From: Actinomadura rubrisoli
GTDB taxonomy: Bacteria; Actinomycetota; Actinomycetes; Streptosporangiales; Streptosporangiaceae
Assembly (NCBI RefSeq): GCF_004349215.1
Contig: NZ_SMKU01000040.1
Coordinates: 1-41,140 of the forward strand
Length of the DNA: 41,140 nucleotides
Reading direction: 5' to 3'
Shown: in pieces, positions 29,992-37,325 of the stretch
How the letters are laid out: each line of letters begins with the position of its first letter
Numbering within the stretch: the first letter of the stretch is position 1
Program-made: the position numbers and the translations under genes
Notes under the pieces: model-generated
The model's database searches: none
The model's input: the letters and a program-made list of their open reading frames with translations, nothing else
Told to the model about the DNA's origin: nothing

Positions 29992-30924
29992 TCAGGAGGT
30001 GAGGGCGTCCGCGCGCTTGACGACCTCGCGGCAGAACGCGCCGACGCCGTCCGGGTCGTCGGTGAACTGGGACGGCTTGATGCAGAAGGTCGTGAAGCCC
30101 TGCTCCATCTGCCCGGGGATGCTCTCCAGGGCCGGGGCCAGCGGGGAGACCGAGTCGTCGTCCGGGAAGACCGGACGGCAGCCGCCGATCATCTCCAGGT
30201 CGGCGGCGTCGCGTCCGGCGGCGGCCATGGCCGAGGCGAGGCGCTCCAGCTCGTCCAGGGTCGGGCGGCCGAGCGGGTGGAAGCCGTGCCCGTACTTCAC
30301 GATGCGGTCCAGGAGTCGGTCGTGGAGGTGCTGCCCGCCGAGCCACATGCGCGGGCCGTCCGGACGGTGGGCGCGCGGCTCGAAGTAGACGTCCTCGAAC
30401 GAGAAGTGCCGGCCGCTGTAGGAGACGGGGGAGCCGCGCCAGAGCAGGTCCCAGATCTCCAGCTGCTCGTCCAGGATCTGGCCTCGCTTGGTGAACGGGA
30501 CGCCGAGCGCGGCGTACTCGTCCTTGCTCCAGCTGACGGTCGGCTGGACGACGAGGCGGCCCTCCGACAGCAGGTCGAGCGTGCCGATGTCGCGGGCGAG
30601 CGCGAGGGGGTGGCGCAGCGGGGCGAGGATCGCGGCGGCGGCGAGCCGGATCCGGGTGGTGACCGAGGCGATCGCGCCGAGCAGCATCAGCGAGCCGGGC
30701 CAGGGGGTGAACGGGTCCTGGTTGCCGGGAAGCGCGTACTCGCGCGGGTTGCCCATCACGCCGTCCGCGCCCGCGTCGGGGCCCAGCACGACGTGCTCGC
30801 TGACCATCACGGCGTCGAAGCCCGCGTCCTCCGCCTCGCGCGCCCAGCGGACGAGGGTGGGAAGGTCGCGGCCGGTGGTCAGGGTCCAGTTCTCGCTCAG
30901 CACGAGGACGAAGCGTGGCGTCAT
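29992..30924 (-). CDS. Luciferase-like (LLM class) F420/flavin-dependent oxidoreductase
   Basis: This 310-residue TIM-barrel protein of the bacterial luciferase superfamily is the kind that in actinomycetes often uses F420. Seen: AREAEDAGFDAVMVSEHVVL, the TTRIRLAAAAILAPLRHPL strand, LDLLSEGRLVVQPTVSWSKDEY, RGQILDEQLEIWDLLW and RMWLGGQHLHDRLLDRI. The ATG at 30924 has no Shine-Dalgarno. A promoter predicted at 30931-30960 would start transcription at or near this codon, so the mRNA may be leaderless. It carries the TTTGGG operator and thus joins the puu/hpa regulon. Substrate unknown; oxidation or ring reduction of an aromatic or amine intermediate is possible. Confidence 0.88.
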   Translation of the reverse strand: MTPRFVLVLSENWTLTTGRDLPTLVRWAREAEDAGFDAVMVSEHVVLGPDAGADGVMGNPREYALPGNQDPFTPWPGSLMLLGAIASVTTRIRLAAAAILAPLRHPLALARDIGTLDLLSEGRLVVQPTVSWSKDEYAALGVPFTKRGQILDEQLEIWDLLWRGSPVSYSGRHFSFEDVYFEPRAHRPDGPRMWLGGQHLHDRLLDRIVKYGHGFHPLGRPTLDELERLASAMAAAGRDAADLEMIGGCRPVFPDDDSVSPLAPALESIPGQMEQGFTTFCIKPSQFTDDPDGVGAFCREVVKRADALTS

Positions 30925-30930
30925 CGGGCT

Positions 30931-30960
30931 ATCGTATGGGTCCAAACGAATCCTGGACAA
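30931..30960 (-). promoter_or_regulatory. Promoter and TTTGGG operator of the luciferase-like gene
   Basis: On the minus strand TTGTCC (30960-30955), 18 bp, TACGAT (30936-30931). The motif TTTGGACCCATACGAT (30946-30931) overlaps the -10, the same arrangement as at 1460-1489 and 31598-31626. Confidence 0.55.
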
Positions 30961-30964
30961 GGGG

Positions 30965-31537
30965 TCAGGCGCGCGGGCGCCGCCCCGACCGCCGCGGCGG
31001 GGGAGGGGACTCGGCCCGCAGCGCCGCGCGCCGCCCGTCGCCCTCCTCCTCCAGGTGCTCGACGACCGAGCGGAGCGTCTGCGCGAGCGCCCGGTTGCCG
31101 TCGTGGCTCAGCCGCTCCACCACGAACGCCTCCTCGGCGTTGAACGCCGGGAAGAGCACCCGCATCAGCTCCTGCCCCTTGTCGGTCAGCCGGAGCAGGA
31201 CGAGCCGCCCGTCGGTGGCGTGCGCGCCGCGCTCGATCAGGCCGCGCCCCTCCAGCGTCTTGACGACGCCCGTCAGCGTGCCCTTGGAGATGCCCGCCTC
31301 CTCGGCGACGTGCCGGGTCTCCATCTCCTCCCAGATCCACACCACCCAGAGCACGACGAACGCCGTCCAGGTGAGGTCGGCGCCGCGCAGCACCGAACTC
31401 TCGAAATGCTGGCGGATCGCGGCGGCGGCGCGGTAGATGTTGGAGACCGCCATCATCGCGTCGTGGCGCAGCGGCACGTCGCCGAGCCGCCGCTGGATGG
31501 CCTGCTCGGTCTCTTGCAGTGTGTGGTGGCCGGTCAC
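30965..31537 (-). CDS. MarR-family regulator, candidate master regulator of the TTTGGG regulon
   Basis: This 190-residue MarR protein has a helical N terminus (LRHDAMMAVSNIYRAAAAIRQHFE), the winged helix-turn-helix (LTWTAFVVLWVVWIWEEMET, RHVAEEAGISKGTLTGVVKT, then GLIERGAHATDGRLVLLRLT), a C-terminal dimerisation helix and a Pro/Arg-rich tail. The GTG start at 31537 lies behind a GGGGAGGACC site. It is divergent from the APC permease; two facing TTTGGG motifs fill the gap. HpaR of enterobacteria, which represses the homoprotocatechuate operon, is also a MarR protein. That fits a role over hpaEDG 20 kb away, but this is inference. Confidence 0.88.
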   Translation of the reverse strand: MTGHHTLQETEQAIQRRLGDVPLRHDAMMAVSNIYRAAAAIRQHFESSVLRGADLTWTAFVVLWVVWIWEEMETRHVAEEAGISKGTLTGVVKTLEGRGLIERGAHATDGRLVLLRLTDKGQELMRVLFPAFNAEEAFVVERLSHDGNRALAQTLRSVVEHLEEEGDGRRAALRAESPPPPRRSGRRPRA

Positions 31538-31597
31538 GTAGGTCCTCCCCGTGGGGCCCCGCTGTCGAGTTCTCGCGGGCCGAAGGCGAATCTACCC

Positions 31598-31626
31598 TTG
31601 CCGAGCCTCATTTGGGGCCGTACGAT
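31598..31626 (+). promoter_or_regulatory. Permease promoter with TTTGGG operator
   Basis: TTGCCG (31598-31603), 17 bp, TACGAT (31621-31626). The motif TTTGGGGCCGTACGAT (31611-31626) covers the -10. This is the clearest promoter/operator of the set. Confidence 0.65.
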
Positions 31627-31642
31627 CTCGGCAATTCCGCAC

Positions 31643-31658
31643 ATCGTGCGGGCCCAAA
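31643..31658 (-). promoter_or_regulatory. TTTGGG operator facing marR
   Basis: On the minus strand TTTGGGCCCGCACGAT, in inverted orientation 16 bp from the permease operator. It reads toward marR, but it also lies in the permease leader, so it could act on both genes. Confidence 0.55.
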
Positions 31659-31699
31659 CAATTAGCTCCCGGGGCCCCGCACCGGCACTGGAGCCGCGC

Positions 31700-33148
31700 A
31701 TGGCGATCCCCGAAGTCGTGTCCCCCTCGTCCGCCGGCACCGGGCGCCGCCGCATCGGCGTCCCCGAGATCGTGTTCTTCGTCGTCGCCGCGTCCGCCCC
31801 CTTGACCGTCGCCGCCGGCGGCCTGCCGACCTCCTTCGCCGTCACCGGAGTCGTCGGCATCCCGCTCCTGTACGTCGTGCTCGCGGTGCTCCTCACCGTC
31901 TTCACCAGCGGATACGCGGCGATGAGCCGCTCCATCTCCAATGCGGGCGCCTTCTACGCCTACATCACCCACGGCCTCGGCCGCGCCGCCGGGGTCGGCG
32001 CCGCGTTCATCGCCCTCATCTCCTACAACACCATGCAGATCGGCCTGTACGGCCTGTTCGGATTCACCACCGCCGACTTCCTCAAGGCCAAGGCGGGCAT
32101 CGACCTCCCCTGGTGGACGGTCGCCCTCGCCGGCATCGCGGTCGTCGCCGTCCTCGGCTTCCGCCGCATCGACCTCAACGCCCGCGTCCTCGGCGTCCTG
32201 CTCGCCGTCGAGTTCCTGACCGTCCTCGTCTTCGACCTCGCCCAGCTCGCGGACGCCCCGTCCGGCGTGTCGCTCGCGCCCCTCGGCTGGAACGCCGCGA
32301 ACGAGGGCGCCGTCGGCGCCGCGTTCTGCTTCGCGATGGCCAGCTTCATGGGCTTCGAGGCCGCCGCCCTCTACAGCGAGGAGTGCCGCGACCCCCGCCG
32401 CACGATCAGCCGCGCCACCTACATCGCCGTCGCCCTCATCGGCGTGTTCTACGCGTTCACCGCCTGGGCCATGACCGTCGGCACCGGCTCGTCCCAGATC
32501 GTCGGACGCGCCCAGAAGGACGGCCCCGGCCTCGTCTTCGCGCTCTCCGAGGAACACGTCGGCAAGCTCTTCGCCGACCTCGCGCAGCTCTTCCTGGTCA
32601 CCAGCCTTTTCGCGGCGTTGCTGTCCTTCCACAACGCCGTCGCCCGCTACTTCTTCTCCCTGGGCCGCGAGGGCGTCCTGCCGTCCCCGTTGAGCCGCAC
32701 CCACGTCCGCCACGGCTCCCCGCACGTCGGCTCGGCCACCCAGACCGCCCTGGCCGCGGCCGTGGTGGTCGTCTTCGCCCTCTCCGGCAAGGACCCCGTC
32801 CTCACCCTCTTCAACTGGTTCACCAACCTCGGCGCCCTCGGCGTGATCCTCCTCCTGACCCTCACCTCGGCCGCCGTCGTCGCCTACTTCGTCCGCGACC
32901 ACCGCGGCGAGCACCCCTGGAACCGCCTCATCGCCCCCGCCCTGGCCTGCCTCGGCCTGGGCGCCGTCTTCATCGCCAGCCTGCTCAACTTCGACGCCCT
33001 CCTCGGCGCCGAGAAGGGCTCGTCCCTCACCTGGCTCCTCCCCGGCCTGATCGTCGTCGCCGGCGTCCTCGGCGTGGCCTTCGCCTTCTACCTCCGCGGC
33101 GCCCGCCCGTCCACCTACGCCCGCATAGGCCAGGGCACCTCGTCCTGA
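31700..33148 (+). CDS. APC-superfamily amino acid/amine permease
   Basis: This 482-residue membrane transporter has about twelve spans and the LeuT-like APC plan. The first span holds PEIVFFVVAASAPLTVAAGG. The SNAGAFYAYITHGLGR segment and the FMGFEAAALYSEECRDPRRTI loop are typical of amino-acid/polyamine/organocation permeases. The ATG at 31700 is chosen from its GGAG site and because the family N terminus begins there; the frame is open far upstream. It is divergent from marR and governed by the TTTGGG operator. With PuuC, PuuD and the hpa enzymes under the same motif, an amine (polyamine, or an arylethylamine such as tyramine) is the best guess for its cargo. Confidence 0.9.
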   Translation: MAIPEVVSPSSAGTGRRRIGVPEIVFFVVAASAPLTVAAGGLPTSFAVTGVVGIPLLYVVLAVLLTVFTSGYAAMSRSISNAGAFYAYITHGLGRAAGVGAAFIALISYNTMQIGLYGLFGFTTADFLKAKAGIDLPWWTVALAGIAVVAVLGFRRIDLNARVLGVLLAVEFLTVLVFDLAQLADAPSGVSLAPLGWNAANEGAVGAAFCFAMASFMGFEAAALYSEECRDPRRTISRATYIAVALIGVFYAFTAWAMTVGTGSSQIVGRAQKDGPGLVFALSEEHVGKLFADLAQLFLVTSLFAALLSFHNAVARYFFSLGREGVLPSPLSRTHVRHGSPHVGSATQTALAAAVVVVFALSGKDPVLTLFNWFTNLGALGVILLLTLTSAAVVAYFVRDHRGEHPWNRLIAPALACLGLGAVFIASLLNFDALLGAEKGSSLTWLLPGLIVVAGVLGVAFAFYLRGARPSTYARIGQGTSS

Positions 33149-33163
33149 CGTACCGTCGGTCCC

Positions 33164-33706
33164 GTGGCGGACGAGATCACGTGGCGACGTGTCGATGAGA
33201 ACGACTTCCCCCTGCTGGCGCAATGGCTGTCCCGTCCCCATGTGGCGAGATGGTGGAACCACGACCCCTCCGCCGAGGCCGTCCTGCGCGGCTTCGGCCC
33301 CGCGGCGCGCGGCGAGGAGCCGTCCGAGGACCTCCTCGCCTCCGTGGACGGGCGGCCCTTCGGACTCGTCCAATGCTGCTTCCTGTCCGACTACCCTGAC
33401 TACGCCGCCGAACTGGCCACCCTCGCGGACGTCCCCGCCGGCGCCATGACCATCGACTACCCGATCGGCGACCCGGACCGGACGGGCCACGGCCTCGGCA
33501 CCCGGATGATCGAGTCGGTCCTGCACCGCATCTGGACCGTCCACCCGTCCGCCACCTGCGTGATCGTCCCCGTGGTGGCGGCCAACCGCAACTCCTGGCG
33601 CGCCCTCGAAAGAGCCGGCCTCCGCAAGACCGCCGAAGGCGACCTGGAACCCGACAACCCCATCGACGACCCCACCCACCACCTCTACCGCACAGACCGT
33701 CCTTAG
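33164..33706 (+). CDS. GNAT acetyltransferase, aminoglycoside 6'-N-acetyltransferase/RimJ-like
   Basis: This 180-residue acetyl-CoA-dependent N-acetyltransferase has the FPLLAQWLSRPHVARWWN start seen in AAC(6') and siderophore-type GNATs. It also has a core TIDYPIGDPDRTGHGLGTRM (acetyl-CoA loop in a degenerate R/Q-x-x-G-x-G/A form) and VVAANRNSWRALERAGL. The GTG at 33164 starts 15 bp after the permease. The stop overlaps the hemC stop on the other strand by 4 bp. Whether it modifies an antibiotic or a cellular amine cannot be told. Confidence 0.85.
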   Translation: MADEITWRRVDENDFPLLAQWLSRPHVARWWNHDPSAEAVLRGFGPAARGEEPSEDLLASVDGRPFGLVQCCFLSDYPDYAAELATLADVPAGAMTIDYPIGDPDRTGHGLGTRMIESVLHRIWTVHPSATCVIVPVVAANRNSWRALERAGLRKTAEGDLEPDNPIDDPTHHLYRTDRP

Positions 33707-34623
33707 CGGGAAACGCCGCCGATCAAATCCCGCGCGCCCTTCCGCAACAGATCACCGGCGACATACGCGCCCAGCTCAGCCCCCTTATCCGGCGGCGCCC
33801 ACTCCTGCGAATGGACGAAACGGGACCCGTCGCGCGTGAACACCATCCCGCGAAGGCAGAGCTGACCGTCCCGCTCCAGCCGGGCGTGACCGGCGATCGG
33901 GCTGTTGCAGTGGCCTTGAAGACCATGCAGCATCGTCCGCTCCGCTGCCACGCACCGGCGGGTCTCGCGATCGTCCAGGAGCCGGACCAGTTCCACGACG
34001 TCGGAATCGGCGCGGCGGCAGTCCACGGCCAGCACACCCGCGCCCACGGCGGGGACGATGTCCAGCATTTCCCCCGGCCGATCGATCCCCAGCCGCGCCA
34101 GACTCGCCAGGGCGAGAACGATCGCGTCGAAATCCTCCCCGGCGTCCAGCCGTCCGAGCCGCGAGTTCACGTTCCCGCGCAGATACTCCACCCGCAGGTC
34201 CGGACGGATCCGTCCGAGCTGTGCCCGCCTGCGCACGGCCGAGGTCCCCACCCGTGCCCCCTGAGGAAGATCGGACATCCTCTGGACCTCGCTCGCCATG
34301 GGGAACAGCATCACGTCGGACGTCTCGTCCCGCTCGACGTAGGCGGCGAACACCAGCCCTTCCGGACGAGGCACGTCCCCCGGCACGTCCTTGAGGCAAT
34401 GCACCGCCATGTCCACCCGGCCCGTCACCAGCGCCCGGTCGATCTCCCGCATGAACGCGCCCTTGCCGCCCAGCTCCCCGAGGTGCCCCCGATGCCGGTC
34501 CCCGGCCGTCTCGATGCCGACCACTTCAACGGTGACAGGGGCCAGTTCCTCAAGCCGTCCGGCGACCCCGCGAGCCTGCGCCATCGCCAACGGCGACGCC
34601 CGAGTCCCCAGCCGCACCACCAC
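33703..34623 (-). CDS. hemC: Hydroxymethylbilane synthase (porphobilinogen deaminase), stand-alone copy
   Basis: This roughly 306-residue enzyme joins four porphobilinogen units into hydroxymethylbilane in tetrapyrrole synthesis. Motifs: RLGTRASPLAMAQ, GGKGAFMREID, VHCLKDVPGD (catalytic Asp), GTSAVRRRAQL and the cofactor-binding Cys in GHCNSPIAG. The start is uncertain: I use the GTG at 34623 just before the conserved RLGTRASPLA; GTG at 34650 and ATG at 34746 are in frame. It has no hemA, hemB or hemD beside it, so it is either a lone copy or a second hemC. The cofactor loop is less standard than the usual GxCxxPxG form. Preceding intergenic DNA (34624-34904) shows no other gene. Confidence 0.85.
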   Translation of the reverse strand: MVVRLGTRASPLAMAQARGVAGRLEELAPVTVEVVGIETAGDRHRGHLGELGGKGAFMREIDRALVTGRVDMAVHCLKDVPGDVPRPEGLVFAAYVERDETSDVMLFPMASEVQRMSDLPQGARVGTSAVRRRAQLGRIRPDLRVEYLRGNVNSRLGRLDAGEDFDAIVLALASLARLGIDRPGEMLDIVPAVGAGVLAVDCRRADSDVVELVRLLDDRETRRCVAAERTMLHGLQGHCNSPIAGHARLERDGQLCLRGMVFTRDGSRFVHSQEWAPPDKGAELGAYVAGDLLRKGARDLIGGVSR

Positions 34624-34904
34624 CCCCGGCCCACGAGAACGCAGGCGCACCAGCAGCCGGCACCAGATCCCTCCCGACCGAAACCCTAGCCAAGCCACTC
34701 GCCCGCACGTGCGTAGTTCGCGGTTCGTCCGCGGCCACGTCACCATCCCTGATCCGAGCCGGTGATCAGCGGCTCGATCAACTCCAAGGCACGCGCCGCC
34801 CCGGCGCATGCCAGGACCGATCGGGTGTCGTCATCCCGCGCCCTGGACGGTCACGTCGCTAAGCGAAGCATTGGGCTGCCACGTCCTGCGCGGATGGAGC
34901 TCAA

Positions 34905-35132
34905 TCAGGTGAGATCGTGACGGCCTGTCTTGATGTCCCGCAAAAGCGCGCTCCACTGCTGGGCAGGGAAGGCCAACGAGGGACCAGACGGAACCTTGCT
35001 GTCGCGAACGGCGATGAAGGCGTCAGCCTCCGCGACCTCGACACACTCTCCGCCTGCTCCGTTGCTCCGGCTGCTCTTGCGCCAAGTGGCGCGGGACAGA
35101 TCTGGTGCGAACACGTCCCGGTCTCCTCTCAT
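34905..35132 (-). CDS. DUF397 domain protein
   Basis: This 75-residue protein with the actinobacterial DUF397 fold shows ATWRKSSRSNGAGGECVEVA, VRDSKVPSGPSLAFPAQQW and a C-terminal LLRDIKTG. DUF397 proteins are paired with XRE/DUF5753 regulators and modulate them. Here the ATG at 35132 stands 2 bp after the XRE stop, so the two are co-translated. No enzymatic residues are expected. Confidence 0.88.
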   Translation of the reverse strand: MRGDRDVFAPDLSRATWRKSSRSNGAGGECVEVAEADAFIAVRDSKVPSGPSLAFPAQQWSALLRDIKTGRHDLT

Positions 35133-35134
35133 CG

Positions 35135-35992
35135 CTAGGACATGGCGTCGGCGATGCATTTGATGAAGCTTGTCGAGGCTTCGGGAGGCAGAGCCGAAGC
35201 TCGTAGATGGTCCGCTACCAGGCTATACCGCTCGATGTCCTCTGGTTCCTCCAGATACTGGCTGCTGGTGAGGTCTTCGATGTAGACGATGTCCGCGTCG
35301 CCGGGCTCTGGGAACTTCAAATGGATGAACGAGGTCCCCATGGCGGCATGCGCGCCATGGGCGAACGGGAGAACCTGCAAGGTGACGTTCGGAAGGCCCG
35401 CGATCTCACGTAGCCGCTGCAACTGAGGCTTCATGGTTTCCGGCCCGCCAACGACACGACGCAACACAGCCTCGTCAAGCACGGTCCACACCTCCAGAGC
35501 GTCCGAACTGGTGAGAAGCGCCTGACGGGCAGCCCGAGCCGCGAGCTGCCGCTCGATTTCATCGGCTGCCACCGACGGCTGATGAGCACGCATGACGGCT
35601 GTGGCGTAGTCGTCAGTCTGCATGAGACCGGGGACCAGTTGACCCTGGTAGATCATCACGGATCTCGCTCCGTCCTCAAGGCCGACGTAGCCCTGGAACC
35701 AGGCTGGAAGAGCATCGCCGTAGGTGCTCCACCACCCTCGGTGGCTGGCCTGGCGCCGAAGTACGTGAAGCGCCTTACGCATCTCCTCGTCCACTTCGTA
35801 CGTTCTCAAGAGGAGATCAAGGTCGTCAGCTCGGATACCGGTCCTGCCGGTCTCGATCCGGCTGACCTTGGATTCGGACCAGCCGACGGCGCGTCCCACC
35901 TCCGCGCAACTCAGCTTGCGCGTCTCTCGAAGTTGACGCAGCGCTGTGGCGAGTCGCCGTCGGCGTGCCGTGGGGCTGGAACGGGGCGCCAT
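35135..35992 (-). CDS. XRE-family regulator with DUF5753 domain
   Basis: This 285-residue regulator has an N-terminal helix-turn-helix (LSCAEVGRAVGWSESKVSRI, residues about 27-46). The C-terminal DUF5753 domain includes YVGLEDGARSVMIYQGQLVPGL, LLTSSDALEVWTVLDEAVLRR and the VTLQVLPFAHGAHAAMGTSF core. It starts at the ATG at 35992 behind AGGAGG. Members of this family regulate development and antibiotic production in Streptomyces with DUF397 partners. It is divergent from a small unknown gene and the ATPase gene, which is the common XRE/DUF397/ATP-binding arrangement. Confidence 0.92.
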   Translation of the reverse strand: MAPRSSPTARRRRLATALRQLRETRKLSCAEVGRAVGWSESKVSRIETGRTGIRADDLDLLLRTYEVDEEMRKALHVLRRQASHRGWWSTYGDALPAWFQGYVGLEDGARSVMIYQGQLVPGLMQTDDYATAVMRAHQPSVAADEIERQLAARAARQALLTSSDALEVWTVLDEAVLRRVVGGPETMKPQLQRLREIAGLPNVTLQVLPFAHGAHAAMGTSFIHLKFPEPGDADIVYIEDLTSSQYLEEPEDIERYSLVADHLRASALPPEASTSFIKCIADAMS

Positions 35993-36162
35993 GGATGCCT
36001 CCTGATCTGGATGCCGCCAGTATGTCCTGGGAATCTGCAAGTCGCTTGAAAATCTGCAAGATGCAGCCTAGCTTGCAAGCGAGCGCAGACACAGAATGTC
36101 AGCACTCGGCCACGGATGGTGGCCAGGTGGTCGAATCGAGCCACGGACGGCGGGTGATCTCC

Positions 36163-36366
36163 ATGGAGAACGGGAGTACGGCAGGCGGAGGCGAGCACGG
36201 CTCGGGTCCGGTCCAACCTGCTGGTCTAACTGGTGCTGCGCCGCAGCTGGGGCGTGGCTCGGTGCTGGTGCTTCCTCCGGCGGGACAGCCGGTCCTGCTC
36301 GTTCGGGCACGAGCGGCAGACGGATCCAAAACCGCGGCTCACCAGATCACGGGGGTTCAGCGGTGA
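36163..36366 (+). CDS. Small hypothetical protein upstream of the ATPase gene
   Basis: A 67-residue open frame begins MENGSTAGGGEHGSG and ends in ITGVQR. It has a Gly/Pro/Ala-rich N terminus and a short hydrophobic stretch SVLVLPPAGQPVLLV. Its stop overlaps the GTG of the ATPase gene (GTGA), which supports real coupling. It is not a family I recognise. It may simply serve as a leader peptide, or the frame may be fortuitous. Confidence 0.45.
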   Translation: MENGSTAGGGEHGSGPVQPAGLTGAAPQLGRGSVLVLPPAGQPVLLVRARAADGSKTAAHQITGVQR

Positions 36367-36773
36367 TCGTCTGGGATGAGGTGCACACCGTGCGGCTGTG
36401 CTCGGGCGGTGTGCTGGATGTGCGGGAGGTCCGGGCGCGAGTGCGGCGGACGCTTGCGGAGTGCGCGGACGAAGTCGATCTGGACGACGTGGATCTCATG
36501 GTCTGCGAGATCACCACCAACGCCGTCCGGCACAGCAAGAGCGGAGAGCCGGGTGGCGGGGTGCGGGTGACGGTGCTGGTGTCGGCGGACCGGCTGCGGG
36601 TGGAGATCCAGGATGACGGCGGCACGGCCGGGCGTCCGGTGATTCCGGCACAGGGCACGGGGTGGGCTGAGTCGGGACGCGGCTTGGTGGTGGTGAACGG
36701 GCTGGCGGATCAGTGGGGGACTCTGCCGGGCTTCGATGGCCGGTACACGGTGTGGTTCGAGGTGAAGCGATGA
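36363..36773 (+). CDS. RsbW-like ATP-binding (HATPase_c) regulatory protein
   Basis: This 136-residue histidine-kinase-type ATPase domain stands alone, as in anti-sigma factors and the many actinobacterial regulators next to XRE/DUF397 genes. The N box reads VDLMVCEITTNAVRHSKSG (Glu and Asn coordinate Mg-ATP), the G1 box IQDDGGTAGRP and the G2 region GTGWAESGRGLVVVNGLAD; the C terminus is YTVWFEVKR. The GTG at 36363 gives the canonical length. Its stop overlaps the next gene (ATGA). Its partner is probably a sigma/anti-sigma pair or the XRE protein; none can be proved here. Confidence 0.88.
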   Translation: MIVWDEVHTVRLCSGGVLDVREVRARVRRTLAECADEVDLDDVDLMVCEITTNAVRHSKSGEPGGGVRVTVLVSADRLRVEIQDDGGTAGRPVIPAQGTGWAESGRGLVVVNGLADQWGTLPGFDGRYTVWFEVKR

Positions 36774-37202
36774 GCCTGAGGAGGACGGCCGCGCGAGTTC
36801 TGCGGGGCGTGTGGGCGGTGATGCAGCGGCCGGTGGGGCCGGCCACGGCATGGCGGGGCCTCGGGCCGGGCGCATCGCGCCGGGACGGATGCGAGGCGGT
36901 CCCGGGGCTGCCACCTGAGCCTTACCCAGGGACGGTGTTCCTGTTCGCGAGCCTGGTCCCCGAAGCGCGCAAGGCATTCGAGGTGTGGCCGCATGAGGCG
37001 CAGACGTTGCGGTCACTGGCGAACATGGAGGCGGCGCGGGCGCGGGTGTGGTCGCGTGAGGGCCGGATGTGGGATGCGGGGGGGGTGTGCAGGACGGGCG
37101 CAGGCGTACTGGGCGGCGGCCGAGCAAGTAGAGGAGGCGTTGATGGAGGCGCTCGAACTGTGGGAGCAATACGAGCGACAAGTGTATGAAGGCGAGCGGT
37201 GA
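36770..37202 (+). pseudogene. Hypothetical gene broken by a frameshift at a run of eight G
   Basis: Starting at the ATG at 36770 (overlapping the ATPase stop), the frame reads MSLRRTAARVLRGVWAVMQR and continues to MWDAGGV, after which it degenerates and stops at 37189. Removing one G from the G8 run at 37078-37085 restores a sensible end, RAQAYWAAAEQVEEALMEAL and WEQYERQVYEGER, stopping at 37202. The restored product is about 143 residues with a helical, Glu-rich C terminus. It is a sequencing error, a true mutation, or a slippage switch. Family unknown. Confidence 0.55.
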
Positions 37203-37325
37203 CCAGCCCAGAGGCGAAGCCTTGAGTTGTGGTCGGCGGTCCTCCCGTCATTTGTCCCATCTGCGGAGTGAGATCGAAGCGCTGTCGTAGGTTGGGCGGG
37301 CCGTCCGAAGTGAGGAGTTGGGGAC

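Noticed and set aside
31592..33682. A 696-residue open frame antisense to the APC permease
   Set aside because: It is a GC-rich mirror frame with Gly/Glu/Ala/Asp-rich low-complexity translation and no domain; the plus strand encodes a convincing permease.
34624..34746. Extended N terminus for hemC
   Set aside because: Residues before RLGTRASPLA are absent from the enzyme family and Arg-rich; kept only as an alternative start.
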